The position numbers were made by a program, and so were the translations under genes. The notes under the pieces were generated by a model. The model worked only from the letters and a program-made list of their open reading frames with translations, was not told the DNA's origin and made no database searches. From Pontiellaceae bacterium B12227 (GTDB lineage: Bacteria; Verrucomicrobiota; Kiritimatiellia; Kiritimatiellales; Pontiellaceae), in NCBI GenBank assembly GCA_029432775.1, contig JAROAZ010000030.1:1-64000 (forward strand): a DNA stretch of 64,000 bases, read 5' to 3'. Numbering within the stretch: position 1 is the first letter of the stretch; each line of letters opens with the position of its first letter. Shown here piece after piece: positions 8,346-17,273 of this stretch.

Positions 8346-9499
8346 CCGGTCATTCCCGGAAATTCTTCAAGGAGCAGCTCGATTTCGAGCTGCTCTTTTT
8401 CTTTGAGTTCAAAGAGAAAACGAACCGAATCGCCGACCGATTTATTATAGATAATCCGCTCGATATCCTGCTCGCTCTTCACCGGAATACCATCCACTGC
8501 CAGCACCGCCGTCCCTGTCTGCAACCCGGCACGCGAAGCCGGAGAATTATTCCAAACCTGGGAAATAATCACCCCGGCCCCATCAAAAAGATCTTCCTGA
8601 TAACTCTTATCCACATTATAAAAAGAAGCACCGATCCAAGGCCACTCATGCACCCCTTTTTCAATGATATTTTTCGCCACCACCATCGCCAGGTTCGAGG
8701 GCACTGAAAAAGCAATCCCCACACTCTTCTGCTGATCATCGGTCTTCTTTGCCGTGTTGATGCCAATCAATCGGCCATCCACATTGATCAGCGGACCGCC
8801 GCTGTTACCTTCATTAATCGCGGCATCGGTCTGGATAAAATCTTCGTAGGGCAGAATATGAACTTTCCGCCCTTTCTGGCTCACATGCCCAACCGTCACG
8901 GAACTCTGCAGGCTGAAAGGTGAGCCGATGGCAATGGCCACTTCGCCCACCCGCACCGAATCGGAATCCCCGAACTCAACCGCCGGACACTCCACGCCTC
9001 CGGTTTTAATTTTAAGCACGGCCAGATCGGTCGCTTTATCAAATCCGACCAGCTCGGCCGACATCTTCGTGCCGTCGTTCAACACCACGGCTCCGTCGCG
9101 CGCACCTTCGATCACATGCCAGCTGGTCATCACATAGCCGCGCTCATCAATAATCACGCCGGAGCCCTCGCCCATCAGCTCTTCCGGAACATAGCGGTAG
9201 TATTTACGAAACCCGAACAGATCCACCATCTCCTGCCGCTTCACCTGAACCTTTTCGGTCTGGATCACGACAACCGACGCCATGACTTTCTCCACCGCAT
9301 CGGCAATCGCATCGCTGTATTCCCGGGCCGCATTGGTACCGCTGATCGGTCGCTGTCGAGGCGCAAACCGCGACTCCGGAATATCCACCCGCCTCAGCGA
9401 AGGTTCCACATCTTCGCGCCGCCGGTTCAGCGTGGAAACCAGTGCACTCAGAATCATGGTACTGCAGAAAACAATCAGAATGATTCGTTTGCGGTCCAT
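8342..9499 (-). CDS. HtrA/DegP-type periplasmic serine protease with PDZ domain
   Basis: A 385-residue S1C protease. It has an N-terminal membrane anchor (6-23), a trypsin-like domain with the triad His128 (SWHVIEG), Asp158 (DLAVLKI) and Ser233 (GNSGGP), and one PDZ domain at about 290-375. Such proteins degrade or refold damaged envelope proteins. A single PDZ domain and a membrane anchor point to a DegS-like layout, though the regulatory role is not shown. It starts directly after the xseB stop with no spacer. Confidence 0.93.
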   Translation of the reverse strand: MDRKRIILIVFCSTMILSALVSTLNRRREDVEPSLRRVDIPESRFAPRQRPISGTNAAREYSDAIADAVEKVMASVVVIQTEKVQVKRQEMVDLFGFRKYYRYVPEELMGEGSGVIIDERGYVMTSWHVIEGARDGAVVLNDGTKMSAELVGFDKATDLAVLKIKTGGVECPAVEFGDSDSVRVGEVAIAIGSPFSLQSSVTVGHVSQKGRKVHILPYEDFIQTDAAINEGNSGGPLINVDGRLIGINTAKKTDDQQKSVGIAFSVPSNLAMVVAKNIIEKGVHEWPWIGASFYNVDKSYQEDLFDGAGVIISQVWNNSPASRAGLQTGTAVLAVDGIPVKSEQDIERIIYNKSVGDSVRFLFELKEKEQLEIELLLEEFPGMTG

Positions 9500-9733
9500 C
9501 TAGTCCTCCACTTCAAACGGAACTTCTTTCAACTCGCCGTCTTTCTTCACGAGCTTCTCAATCTTCAGCTCCACTTCGTTCAGTTTTTTAGTGCAGACCT
9601 CCACCAGTTTCGAGCCCTCTTCAAAATGTTTAATCATTGCTTCCAGACTCAGCTCACCGCTTTCCATCTGGTCCACCAGCTCTTCCAGCCGCTCCAGCGA
9701 CTGCTCAAAATCTGCACTTTTCTTTTCAGTCAT
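9500..9733 (-). CDS. xseB: Exodeoxyribonuclease VII small subunit
   Basis: A 77-residue protein with the compact helical XseB pattern (FEQSLERLEELVDQMESGELSLE). It is the small subunit of exonuclease VII, which degrades single-stranded DNA. It lies 23 bases downstream of xseA in the same operon and abuts htrA. Confidence 0.93.
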   Translation of the reverse strand: MTEKKSADFEQSLERLEELVDQMESGELSLEAMIKHFEEGSKLVEVCTKKLNEVELKIEKLVKKDGELKEVPFEVED

Positions 9734-9756
9734 AGTTCGTCTCCCGAACGCCTTAC

Positions 9757-11088
9757 TTACTCTTTTTCTGTAATATTGGAAATCACTTTTCCATCGGCCA
9801 GTTGGGTCACCAGCAGTTCGCCGACCTCAACATCCTTTTTGGCACGAACCACTGTTCCATCGGGTTTGCACGTCAGGCTGTAGCCCCGCCCCAGCACCGC
9901 CAGCGGATTCAGCATACGCAACTGACTTTCCAATGATTGGAACTTTTGCCGATCGCGCTCGGCCTTGCGCTCCATTTCATGCCGCAGCACCATGCCCAGC
10001 TCATCCACCCGCTGATGCGCCTGCTGCACCCCCGACTCAAGCAGATGCGCCATCCGGACATTGGAACGCTCCACCCGCCCGGCCTTTTCGCGCGCATCCA
10101 TTTTCAACAGATCCCCCATCCGGGTTTCCAATGATTGGATATTCTGCCGATACTGCTTCACCAGCGTAGCCGGCTCGCGGAACACATAGCTGTGCGCCGC
10201 CCGGTTCAACCGCAGCCGGAAATCCTGATTCAATGTTTTCAGGCTCTGTTTCAGCCGCCGGTCAACCAGCGAAATTTCATCCTCCAGCGCGCCCTTCTCC
10301 CGCACCGCCAGCTCGGCCGCAGCCGAGGGCGTGGGCGCACGGACATCCGCCACAAAATCGGAAATCGTAAAATCAATCTCATGCCCAACGGCCGAAATTA
10401 CCGGAATGTCAGATTCAAAAATGGCCCGCGCCACAACCTCTTCATTAAAATTCCAGAGGTCTTCAATTGATCCGCCGCCGCGGCCGACGATCATCACATC
10501 AATATCGTTACGTGTATTCAGATAATTGATCGCCTTGGCAATCCCCTGCTCCGCACCGGCACCCTGCACCTTGGCCGGAATCAGAAGAATTCCAATGTTT
10601 GGAAAACGGCGGGTCAGCACATGGATAATATCCCGGATCGCGGCGCCGGTCGGCGACGTGACAACGCCGATTTTTTTCGGCAGCACCGGTAACGATTTTT
10701 TCCGATCCGAATCAAACAGCCCTTCATCCGCCAACCGGGCCTTGAGCTTTTCAAACTGCTCCTGAAGATTGCCTTTTCCGGCCTCTTCCATTTCGGTGGC
10801 AATCAGCTGATAGCGGCCGCTCGCTTCATAAAGGCTCGGGCGGGCGAGCATCTGCACTTTGATGCCATCTTTCGGTTTAAAAAGAACGGATGCGTTGTCG
10901 CGCGCGAACATCGCACACGAAACGGCGGCACCGGCATCTTTCAGCGTGAAATACCAATGCCCGCTCGAATGGATCGTCACGCGCGAAAGCTCCCCTTCCA
11001 CCCAAAGTTCACCCATCGCATTTTCCAACACCACCCGCGCTTTACGGTTGATCTCGGTAACCGAGTAGATTGTACGTTTTTCTTCCAT
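9757..11088 (-). CDS. xseA: Exodeoxyribonuclease VII large subunit
   Basis: A 443-residue protein with an N-terminal OB-fold (about 5-100), a catalytic domain with VVTSPTGAAIRDI and GRGGGSIEDLW, and a C-terminal coiled coil. It partners XseB in single-stranded DNA degradation during repair. Three near-exact or exact iterated palindromes fall in it (9928, 10126, 10590) and encode FQSLE, IQSLE and PNIG. The start abuts the stop of the DUF4143 ATPase gene. Confidence 0.95.
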   Translation of the reverse strand: MEEKRTIYSVTEINRKARVVLENAMGELWVEGELSRVTIHSSGHWYFTLKDAGAAVSCAMFARDNASVLFKPKDGIKVQMLARPSLYEASGRYQLIATEMEEAGKGNLQEQFEKLKARLADEGLFDSDRKKSLPVLPKKIGVVTSPTGAAIRDIIHVLTRRFPNIGILLIPAKVQGAGAEQGIAKAINYLNTRNDIDVMIVGRGGGSIEDLWNFNEEVVARAIFESDIPVISAVGHEIDFTISDFVADVRAPTPSAAAELAVREKGALEDEISLVDRRLKQSLKTLNQDFRLRLNRAAHSYVFREPATLVKQYRQNIQSLETRMGDLLKMDAREKAGRVERSNVRMAHLLESGVQQAHQRVDELGMVLRHEMERKAERDRQKFQSLESQLRMLNPLAVLGRGYSLTCKPDGTVVRAKKDVEVGELLVTQLADGKVISNITEKE

Positions 11089-12273
11089 TTAACCAAAAAT
11101 AAGTTGTTCCGGCGGTATGGAGAGGAATTCCTCCAAGGGGATGCCATTGCCACCGATGATCATGGTGCGCGATTTTTTATATTCATTCTTAAAGGCCTGC
11201 AAACCGGAAACCTTACCTTGTCGACCGCTTTTAATTTCGAGGGCGACAACGTCGGTGCCGGACTGGAGCACGAAATCAACTTCTGCGGAGCGCTTACGCC
11301 AATAGGTCATGCTGACGGGTTTTCCGGCGAAAGCGTTGAGCAGATAGGCTCCCACCGCGTTTTCAACCACGCGCCCCCACCAGACCGGATCGGCCAGCGT
11401 TTGTTCATAGCTCTTCAGCGACAGACCGTTAATTAACGCGTTGTTCCAAAGGATCAGCTTGGGGCTGCTTCCGCGCTTACGAATCTGCCCTAGGGAAAAC
11501 AGTTCAAGCCCGGTAACCAGATAGGCCTGTCCAAGAATGCGGAGATAATGCGCGACTGTCGTCGTGTTGCCGGCCTCCTGCAATTGCCCCAGCATCTTGT
11601 TGTAGGAAAAGATCTGCGAAGGAAAGGTGGCCGCCAAACCGAACAGATTGTGGAGCAATGCAGGCTTGGTGATCGGATGCAGTTGCAGCACGTCCTTGGA
11701 GATCACGGTTTCAACCAAGGCATTGCTGATATACTGTTTCCACTGGAAATCGTCGGCCTTGAAAACTTCGCCGCCGGGATATCCACCAAAATAGAACCAA
11801 TCGTTCAGCGACCATCCGAACGCCTTTTTACATTCCGGAAGACTCCAGTGCGTGAATCGATGCAGATAAAACCGCCCGGCCAGACTTTCCGTCAGGCCCT
11901 GATGAATCAGCAATGCGGAAGAACCCAGAATGAGCAAACGGATATCGACTGTTCGTTGATCCCATAGCGCCTTGAGGCTCCCGCTCCAATTCGGAACTTT
12001 CTGGATTTCATCGAGCACGAGCAAGACCGGTTTGCCTGTAGTCTCGGCCTTTTGAACCGCCAACCTCCATTGACCGTCAATCCAGTCCGGCTCGGCAGGA
12101 AGAGGTGCATCGGCAGAAGCATAGATCGAGTCGTACGGAAACCGCTCGATAATCTGCTTTGCTGCGGTGGTCTTACCTACCTGTCGGGGGCCGATAATTA
12201 CTTGAAACACCGGCATATTACGCAATATGGCCTCTAAGATGCCCTCAACAATGTATCTTTTAAATGCACTCAT
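11089..12273 (-). CDS. AAA ATPase with DUF4143 domain
   Basis: A 394-residue ATP-binding protein of the AAA_14/DUF4143 family. The Walker A motif GPRQVGKTT and Walker B motif VLLVLDEIQ lie in the first third. The C-terminal DUF4143 part carries a restriction-nuclease-like EVDF...ALEIKSG motif. The cellular role of this widespread, often mobile family is not known. Two palindromes 21 bases apart lie just upstream, which suggests autoregulation. No clear ribosome-binding site precedes the ATG. Confidence 0.85.
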   Translation of the reverse strand: MSAFKRYIVEGILEAILRNMPVFQVIIGPRQVGKTTAAKQIIERFPYDSIYASADAPLPAEPDWIDGQWRLAVQKAETTGKPVLLVLDEIQKVPNWSGSLKALWDQRTVDIRLLILGSSALLIHQGLTESLAGRFYLHRFTHWSLPECKKAFGWSLNDWFYFGGYPGGEVFKADDFQWKQYISNALVETVISKDVLQLHPITKPALLHNLFGLAATFPSQIFSYNKMLGQLQEAGNTTTVAHYLRILGQAYLVTGLELFSLGQIRKRGSSPKLILWNNALINGLSLKSYEQTLADPVWWGRVVENAVGAYLLNAFAGKPVSMTYWRKRSAEVDFVLQSGTDVVALEIKSGRQGKVSGLQAFKNEYKKSRTMIIGGNGIPLEEFLSIPPEQLIFG

Positions 12274-12316
12274 TAGCAGTCACTTACACCGACAAACAAA
12301 CCGATGTCAACAAATT

Positions 12317-12352
12317 ACTCAATCATTGAGTATTTTTACTCAGCCGTTGAGT
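12317..12352. promoter_or_regulatory. Twin palindromic operator upstream of the DUF4143 ATPase
   Basis: ACTCAATCATTGAGT at 12317-12331 and ACTCAGCCGTTGAGT at 12338-12352 share perfect six-base arms (ACTCAR/YTGAGT) and start exactly 21 bases apart, two helical turns. This fits a dimeric repressor binding cooperatively on one face of DNA. They are 44 bases upstream of the ATPase start. Confidence 0.6.
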
Positions 12353-12358
12353 AAATTG

Positions 12359-12389
12359 TGAAAAGTGATTCGTGAGCCGTGAAAATCAC
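12359..12389 (-). terminator. Possible terminator or palindromic spacer after ymdB
   Basis: On the minus strand, GTGATT and AATCAC form a stem followed by TTTT just beyond the ymdB stop. The surrounding spacer (12361-12413) has repeated CACGCCTCA words and could instead be one of the dispersed two-armed palindromes. Confidence 0.35.
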
Positions 12390-12413
12390 GCCTCAATCGT
12401 CACGCCTCACGCC

Positions 12414-13193
12414 CTAAACGGAAATGCGGATACGCTCGATGGAGTTGGCTTTGCCGGTTTTCATGTCGACGTCCACAATGGCGCCTTCGAGCGTCGGATT
12501 GCCTTTGGCCACATCGAATTTCTGCGGCACACCAGTCAGAAACTTTTTAATGACGGGCTCCACTTCGCGGCCGAGAATAGAATCCTGCGGGCCGGTCATT
12601 CCCAGGTCGGTCATATAGGCCGTGCCGCCGGGATGAATCCGGTTATCCGAGGTCTGGCAGTGTGTATGCGTTCCGGTAACGGATGAGACACGCCCATCAA
12701 GAAAGCGCCCCATCGCCATACGCTCCGAGGAGGCTTCGCCGTGGAAGTCCACAAAGATCACTTTATCGCTGCTGAGCTGGCCGTTGAGCATACGGTCCGC
12801 CATCTGGAAGGGGCAGTCATAGTTCGGCTGCATAAAGACGCGGCAGACCAACTGCATCACGACCAGCGACCCTTCGGGGGTGTCCACACGAACCCAGCCT
12901 TTTCCGGGGGCCCCTTTGCCGAAATTGGCCGGGCGGATGATCCGCTCTTCCATATCAATTCCGGCTACCATTTCCTTACTGTCCCAGGCGTGGTCGCCCA
13001 GAATAATCACATCGGCCCCGGCATTCAGAATGGCATTTGCAATGTCCGGAGTCGGGCCGCGACCGGACGCCGCATTTTCAGCATTTGCGATGATAAAATC
13101 AACACGCCCTTCCTCGCGAAGCTGCGCGGCCACCTGGGTAAAGGCATGGCGGCCCGGCTTCCCGACAATGTCTCCAACTAATAAAACTTTCAT
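12414..13193 (-). CDS. ymdB: YmdB-family metallophosphoesterase
   Basis: A 259-residue TIGR00282-type phosphoesterase with the metal-binding blocks GDIVGKPGR, NAENAASGRG, GDHAWD, VDFHGEA and GTHTHCQT. In Bacillus the family hydrolyses 2',3'-cyclic nucleotides and influences biofilm and motility decisions. It is a single gene here, in line with the upstream htrA-xse-AAA genes but separated from them by 140 bases. Confidence 0.92.
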   Translation of the reverse strand: MKVLLVGDIVGKPGRHAFTQVAAQLREEGRVDFIIANAENAASGRGPTPDIANAILNAGADVIILGDHAWDSKEMVAGIDMEERIIRPANFGKGAPGKGWVRVDTPEGSLVVMQLVCRVFMQPNYDCPFQMADRMLNGQLSSDKVIFVDFHGEASSERMAMGRFLDGRVSSVTGTHTHCQTSDNRIHPGGTAYMTDLGMTGPQDSILGREVEPVIKKFLTGVPQKFDVAKGNPTLEGAIVDVDMKTGKANSIERIRISV

Positions 13194-13204
13194 GAATTCC
13201 TCAT

Positions 13205-13219
13205 TTCCAATAATTGGAA
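13205..13219. repeat. Iterated palindrome TTCCAANNNTTGGAA, intergenic copy
   Basis: An exact copy 12 bases upstream of the ymdB start codon, in a position where it could affect initiation or transcription. Confidence 0.85.
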
Positions 13220-13266
13220 CGGAGAATACATGAAAGTCGGGGCGTGTCGAGGCATCAGCACTTCGC

Positions 13267-13318
13267 GCAAAGCGTAACGTTTTGACTGACGGCCGTCAGT
13301 GAAAACGTTACGCTTTGC
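13267..13318. repeat. 52-base near-perfect inverted repeat
   Basis: Two 26-base arms (13267-13292 and 13293-13318) pair with one mismatch and no loop; each begins GCAAAGCGTAACG from its outer end. It lies just past the stop of the von Willebrand protein and before ymdB. No U tract follows on either strand, so it may be a cruciform or dispersed palindromic element rather than a simple terminator. Confidence 0.7.
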
Positions 13319-13328
13319 CGCATTCGGA

Positions 13329-15389
13329 TTACTCGCGGGAGTCATTCAGCAACTGTGCTTTTTCGACCAGTCGGATAAACTCGGCTCGATAGCCCTCCTC
13401 ATCAGCCCCCTTGGCTGCTTTGGCGCGGCGCAGAATATCGTCGTAACTCGCGGTTCCTTTGAATTCGGAATTACGCAGCAGCAGTCCGAATTCGGCCACG
13501 GCACTGGCAAATCCGATGTTCCCGCCGTTTTCCAATGGTTGGAGATCGTTTACGGCCACCGCTCGTTTGATCAGCTTGCTTTCCTCCTCGTGCGGCTTCT
13601 TATAGCGCAGGTTCACGGTCATCAGCTCATCACTGTCGACCAGCCGGGTGGTCTGATATTTGAGATCTCCAGCCGTTGGAACCATGATGTCCGACCCTGC
13701 CGGAATGAGCTCATAGAGCGCCGTCACGGTATGGCCCGCGCCGAGTTCGCCGGCATCTTTCAGGTCGTCGTTGAAGTCTTCTTTCGCGAGCATGCGGTTT
13801 TCGTAGCCGATCAGACGGTAGCCCTTCACGCGGCTCGGGTTGAATTCCACCTGAATTTTCACATCCTTGGCAATGGCCATCAGCGTTCCGCCCATTTCGT
13901 TCACGAGCACTTTCCTGGCTTCGAGAATATCGTCGATATAGGCATAGTTTCCGTTGCCCTTGTCGGCGAGTTTTTCCATTTTGGAGTCTTTATAGTTCCC
14001 GGTTCCGAAACCGAGGACGGTGAGGAAAATATCGGAATTGCGTTTTTTCTCGATCAAGCGGACCAGTTCATTGTCGGAGCTGACCCCCACATTGAAATCG
14101 CCGTCAGTGGCAAGAATCACCCGGTTGTTTCCGTTTTTAATAAACGCCTGCTTTGCAATTTTATAGGCCAGTTCAATGCCCGCCCCGCCCGCCGTGGAAC
14201 CGCCGGCATTCAACCGTTTAATGGCATCCAGAATTAGTGCCTTATCCGAGGTCGGCTCGAGAACAAGTCCGGCGGCACCGGCATAGACGACAATCGAAAC
14301 GCGGTCCTCGGGCCGCAGCTGGTTGACCAGCAGCCGCATGGCTGATTTCAACAGCGGAAGTTTGTCCGCATTATTCATTGAGCCGGAAACATCGAGCAGA
14401 AATACAAGGTTGTTCGGCGGCAGATCGCTGGTTTCAATTTCCAATCCCTGGAGGCCGATCAACGCCAACTGATGCTTCTTTTCCCACGGGCATTCCGCCA
14501 CTTCCATCGACACCATGAAAGGATCCTCTCCTTCGGGCTGGGGATAGTCGTAGTCAAAATAGTTCACCAGTTCTTCAATCCGCACCGCATCCATCGGAGG
14601 CAGCTGATTGCTCTTCAGGAAACGGCGCACGTTTGCATAGGCGGCCCGGTCCACATCAATCGAGAAGGTTGAGAGCGGATTTTCCATTGCCGTCTTAAAC
14701 ACGTTTTCGACAATCAGATCGTACTGCTCGCTGCTGAACACGGGGGCTGCCGGAATTGGAGCCATCCCGCCGAGCAGGCCTTTGGTTTCCGGCATGCTGA
14801 ATGCAACCGTTGCTCCTGCAACCGCTTCGTCCGAATAAACCATCTGCCGTCCCATCGTCATCATCGGTTCCGGAGCTGAAAAGCCGTTGAACTCGGCCTT
14901 CGGACGCTTGGCAACGACCTGCTTTCGCAGCTTCATCTGAGGTTTTGCACTTGGCGGCGAGATAAACAGCTCCTGATCCGATGCGATCGCCACATTATGC
15001 TCTTCAACGGGAGCAGCGACGAAACTCTGGTCTTCTTTTTTCACCACGGTCAGCATGACAAAGCTCATGCTCAGCACAAAAAACAGGCTGCAGGCCGCGG
15101 CGGTAATCAGAGCAGCACGGGTTTGCGGGCTGTACCAGAAATCGGCCAGCGTGGGTTTGTGCGCCGAAACCCGCTTGGGAATGTCGCGCCAGGCAACCAG
15201 CCGTTCCGGAGCAGGCGCAGCGTCGAGAGCCTGGCCCAGCAGTTCCAGCGTGGAGCGTTGCCGCGCCAGCTCAGCCCGGCAGGCATCGCACCCATCCAGA
15301 TGTTTTTCCAAGGTCTGGAAGTCGGTTTTACTGAGCTCGCCGTGGATATAGGCGACGAGTTGTTTTTCAAATGATTTACAGTTTTTCAT
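13329..15389 (-). CDS. Anti-sigma zinc finger fused to von Willebrand factor type A domain
   Basis: A 686-residue membrane protein. The N-terminus carries a zf-HC2 anti-sigma finger (His30, Cys34, Cys37, with Cys4 nearby), then one transmembrane helix near 89-115. The external part has a YfbK-like N-terminal region, a vWA domain with the MIDAS motif DVSGSMN, and a DUF3520-like C-terminus. The gene overlaps the upstream ECF sigma gene by four bases. The finger probably holds the sigma factor while the vWA part senses an envelope ligand; this mechanism is inferred. Confidence 0.88.
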   Translation of the reverse strand: MKNCKSFEKQLVAYIHGELSKTDFQTLEKHLDGCDACRAELARQRSTLELLGQALDAAPAPERLVAWRDIPKRVSAHKPTLADFWYSPQTRAALITAAACSLFFVLSMSFVMLTVVKKEDQSFVAAPVEEHNVAIASDQELFISPPSAKPQMKLRKQVVAKRPKAEFNGFSAPEPMMTMGRQMVYSDEAVAGATVAFSMPETKGLLGGMAPIPAAPVFSSEQYDLIVENVFKTAMENPLSTFSIDVDRAAYANVRRFLKSNQLPPMDAVRIEELVNYFDYDYPQPEGEDPFMVSMEVAECPWEKKHQLALIGLQGLEIETSDLPPNNLVFLLDVSGSMNNADKLPLLKSAMRLLVNQLRPEDRVSIVVYAGAAGLVLEPTSDKALILDAIKRLNAGGSTAGGAGIELAYKIAKQAFIKNGNNRVILATDGDFNVGVSSDNELVRLIEKKRNSDIFLTVLGFGTGNYKDSKMEKLADKGNGNYAYIDDILEARKVLVNEMGGTLMAIAKDVKIQVEFNPSRVKGYRLIGYENRMLAKEDFNDDLKDAGELGAGHTVTALYELIPAGSDIMVPTAGDLKYQTTRLVDSDELMTVNLRYKKPHEEESKLIKRAVAVNDLQPLENGGNIGFASAVAEFGLLLRNSEFKGTASYDDILRRAKAAKGADEEGYRAEFIRLVEKAQLLNDSRE

Positions 15390-15871
15390 GATACCACTCC
15401 CGCCTGTTGCAGGCTTCGGGAAAGTTTTCTGGTTGCGGTATGAATCAGGGTTCCAACATAGCCTTCGGAGCGTTTAAGCACGGCAGCAATTTCCTTATAG
15501 GACATACCTTCCTGAAGGCGGAGCACAAGCACCTCGCGCTCCTTCGGTTTGAGTGTGTTGAGATGGCGCATGACCAGCGCCTTTTTATCGTCGCGCTCCT
15601 GCTGCGCCTGCGGATCGCTGACAAACAGGTCGGCCTGTTTGGACTGCCGTTCGTGCAGGCTGCGGCGGCGGGATTCTTTGCGGATGTAGTCAACCGCTGC
15701 GTTGTGCGTAGTGCGGAACAGCCAGCCCTTCACCTGCACCCCGCGCGTCCTGATTTTTTCCAGATTCCCGTGCAGGCGGATGAAAGCTTCCTGCACCACA
15801 TCCTGCGCGGCATCTTCGTTATTCAGCACGCGGGTCGCATAGCGTAACAGGGATGATTGATATTGCTCCAT
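15386..15871 (-). CDS. ECF RNA polymerase sigma factor paired with the vWA anti-sigma protein
   Basis: A 161-residue sigma factor with region 2 (DAAQDVVQEAFIRLHGN, GWLFRTTHNAAVDYIR) and region 4 (LKPKEREVLVLRLQEGMSYKEI and a helix-turn-helix ending GTLIHTATRKL). The frame stays open to a GTG at 16009, but a strong CTGGAGGACGCC ribosome-binding site precedes the ATG at 15871, giving a normal ECF length. The extra 46 codons upstream are low-complexity (GGAT/ATCC words). The four-base overlap with the anti-sigma gene indicates coupling. Confidence 0.88.
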   Translation of the reverse strand: MEQYQSSLLRYATRVLNNEDAAQDVVQEAFIRLHGNLEKIRTRGVQVKGWLFRTTHNAAVDYIRKESRRRSLHERQSKQADLFVSDPQAQQERDDKKALVMRHLNTLKPKEREVLVLRLQEGMSYKEIAAVLKRSEGYVGTLIHTATRKLSRSLQQAGVVS

Positions 15872-16142
15872 GGCGTCCTCCAGTGAATCAGGGTTGGAAG
15901 GTTGGATGGATGGATTTCCGGATGATTGGGTATCGGCACCGTTTTGTTCTGCCGTTTTCAACTGATCCTTCATTCCCTTTATCCTTTCATCCATTCTTCC
16001 GCCGGCCACCCGGTCGGCATAGGGGATACGCCTGTCGCCTGAATCATCTTTGCAGATAGTGGAAAAAAGTTCGCGGAAAAATTGTTGAGAAGAATTGAAT
16101 CCACTAAGGTTTTTGCTAATCGCAACTTAAACGGGGTATCTC

Positions 16143-17237
16143 ATGGCATTCAGCGAATATCTAAAGCGGGTCCTGGCAACCGCATTACTGCTGGTTCTAA
16201 TGTATGCCCTTTGGTCGACCCGCTCGATTCTGGTGCTGGCGTTTGCCTCGGTCGTGATTGCCATTGCCATAGCGCAGCCGATGCACTTTCTGCAGAAAAA
16301 GGGGCTGAAACGCGGGCCGGCACTGGCTTTGGCGATACTCTTCAGCTTCACCCTGATCTCCCTGCTCTCCCTCTGGATTATTCCAACCCTTGGAAAAGGA
16401 GTGGCCGATCTGGTGAAAGATGTCCCGGCGGCGGCCGAAAGTGCCAAGAATGCCTATGAGCAGTTCTGGAACAGTACACCGGCGGTTCAGTCCATCCTGC
16501 CCGGAATTCCAGAGGAAAATGCCAAAGAGCCGATCGATGCGGAATCGTTGCGGAATATGTTTAACTGGCTGGTGAAGTCGGGCATGGCCATTGCTCCGGA
16601 CCTGCTCGGCGGAATCGGGCTGATTGCCGGGATCCTGGTCAACCTCGGGCTGGTGCTGTTTATTTCCATCTTCTTCCTGCTCGAACCGCAAAGCTATATC
16701 ATTGCCGTGCTCTATCTCGTTCCGGCCCGGAATCATAAACGCGCTAAAGAAATCTTCAGCACTCTCGGCTCCACCCTTACGAAGTGGCTGCATGCCCAGC
16801 TCTTTTCGGTGACGGTGATTGTGCTGCTCGTCTACATTCTGCTGGGGATCATTCTGAAAATGCCCAATGCCATGGTGGTGGCCCTGTTTGCTGGATTCGC
16901 CACGTTTATTCCAAACATTGGAGCCGTGCTCCCCATTATCCCGATCAGCATCTTCACCCTGGCCTACACCGAACCATCCAAAATTCTGATCTACATCCCG
17001 GTCTACCTTTTCTGTCAGTTTCTCGAAAGCAACATCATCACCCCGCAGGTGGTGAAGGCGCAGCTGAACATACCGGCCGGCTTCCTGATGCTCTTTCAGC
17101 TGCTGATCACCATGGCGCTCGGAGCACTCGGGCTGGTACTGGCGGTTCCGATTCTCGCCTGCCTGATTGTCTTCGTGCGCGAAGTCTATTCCTACGACGT
17201 ACTCAACCTCAGAAACGTAAAGGTGCATTTAGAATAA
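16143..17237 (+). CDS. AI-2E family (UPF0118) transporter
   Basis: A 364-residue polytopic membrane permease with about eight hydrophobic segments and the family blocks ILGIILKMPNAM and ITPQVVKAQLNIPAG. Members export autoinducer-2-like or ion substrates; the substrate here is unknown. It lies divergent from the ECF sigma gene and 36 bases before the glycerol-3-phosphate dehydrogenase gene, so the two are likely co-transcribed. Confidence 0.88.
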   Translation: MAFSEYLKRVLATALLLVLMYALWSTRSILVLAFASVVIAIAIAQPMHFLQKKGLKRGPALALAILFSFTLISLLSLWIIPTLGKGVADLVKDVPAAAESAKNAYEQFWNSTPAVQSILPGIPEENAKEPIDAESLRNMFNWLVKSGMAIAPDLLGGIGLIAGILVNLGLVLFISIFFLLEPQSYIIAVLYLVPARNHKRAKEIFSTLGSTLTKWLHAQLFSVTVIVLLVYILLGIILKMPNAMVVALFAGFATFIPNIGAVLPIIPISIFTLAYTEPSKILIYIPVYLFCQFLESNIITPQVVKAQLNIPAGFLMLFQLLITMALGALGLVLAVPILACLIVFVREVYSYDVLNLRNVKVHLE

Positions 17238-17273
17238 AAAACCGAAGGCCTAAAGACCCCGGACCCCAAAAAC

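Noticed and set aside
15872..16009. N-terminal extension of the second ECF sigma factor from a GTG start
   Set aside because: The stretch is low-complexity GGAT/ATCC repeat DNA, and a strong GGAGGA site lies just before the ATG at 15871.
16197..17228. Long minus-strand open frame opposite the AI-2E transporter
   Set aside because: It mirrors a clear membrane-protein gene, is rich in Asn, Gln, His and Glu as expected from antisense of hydrophobic codons, and has no ribosome-binding site.
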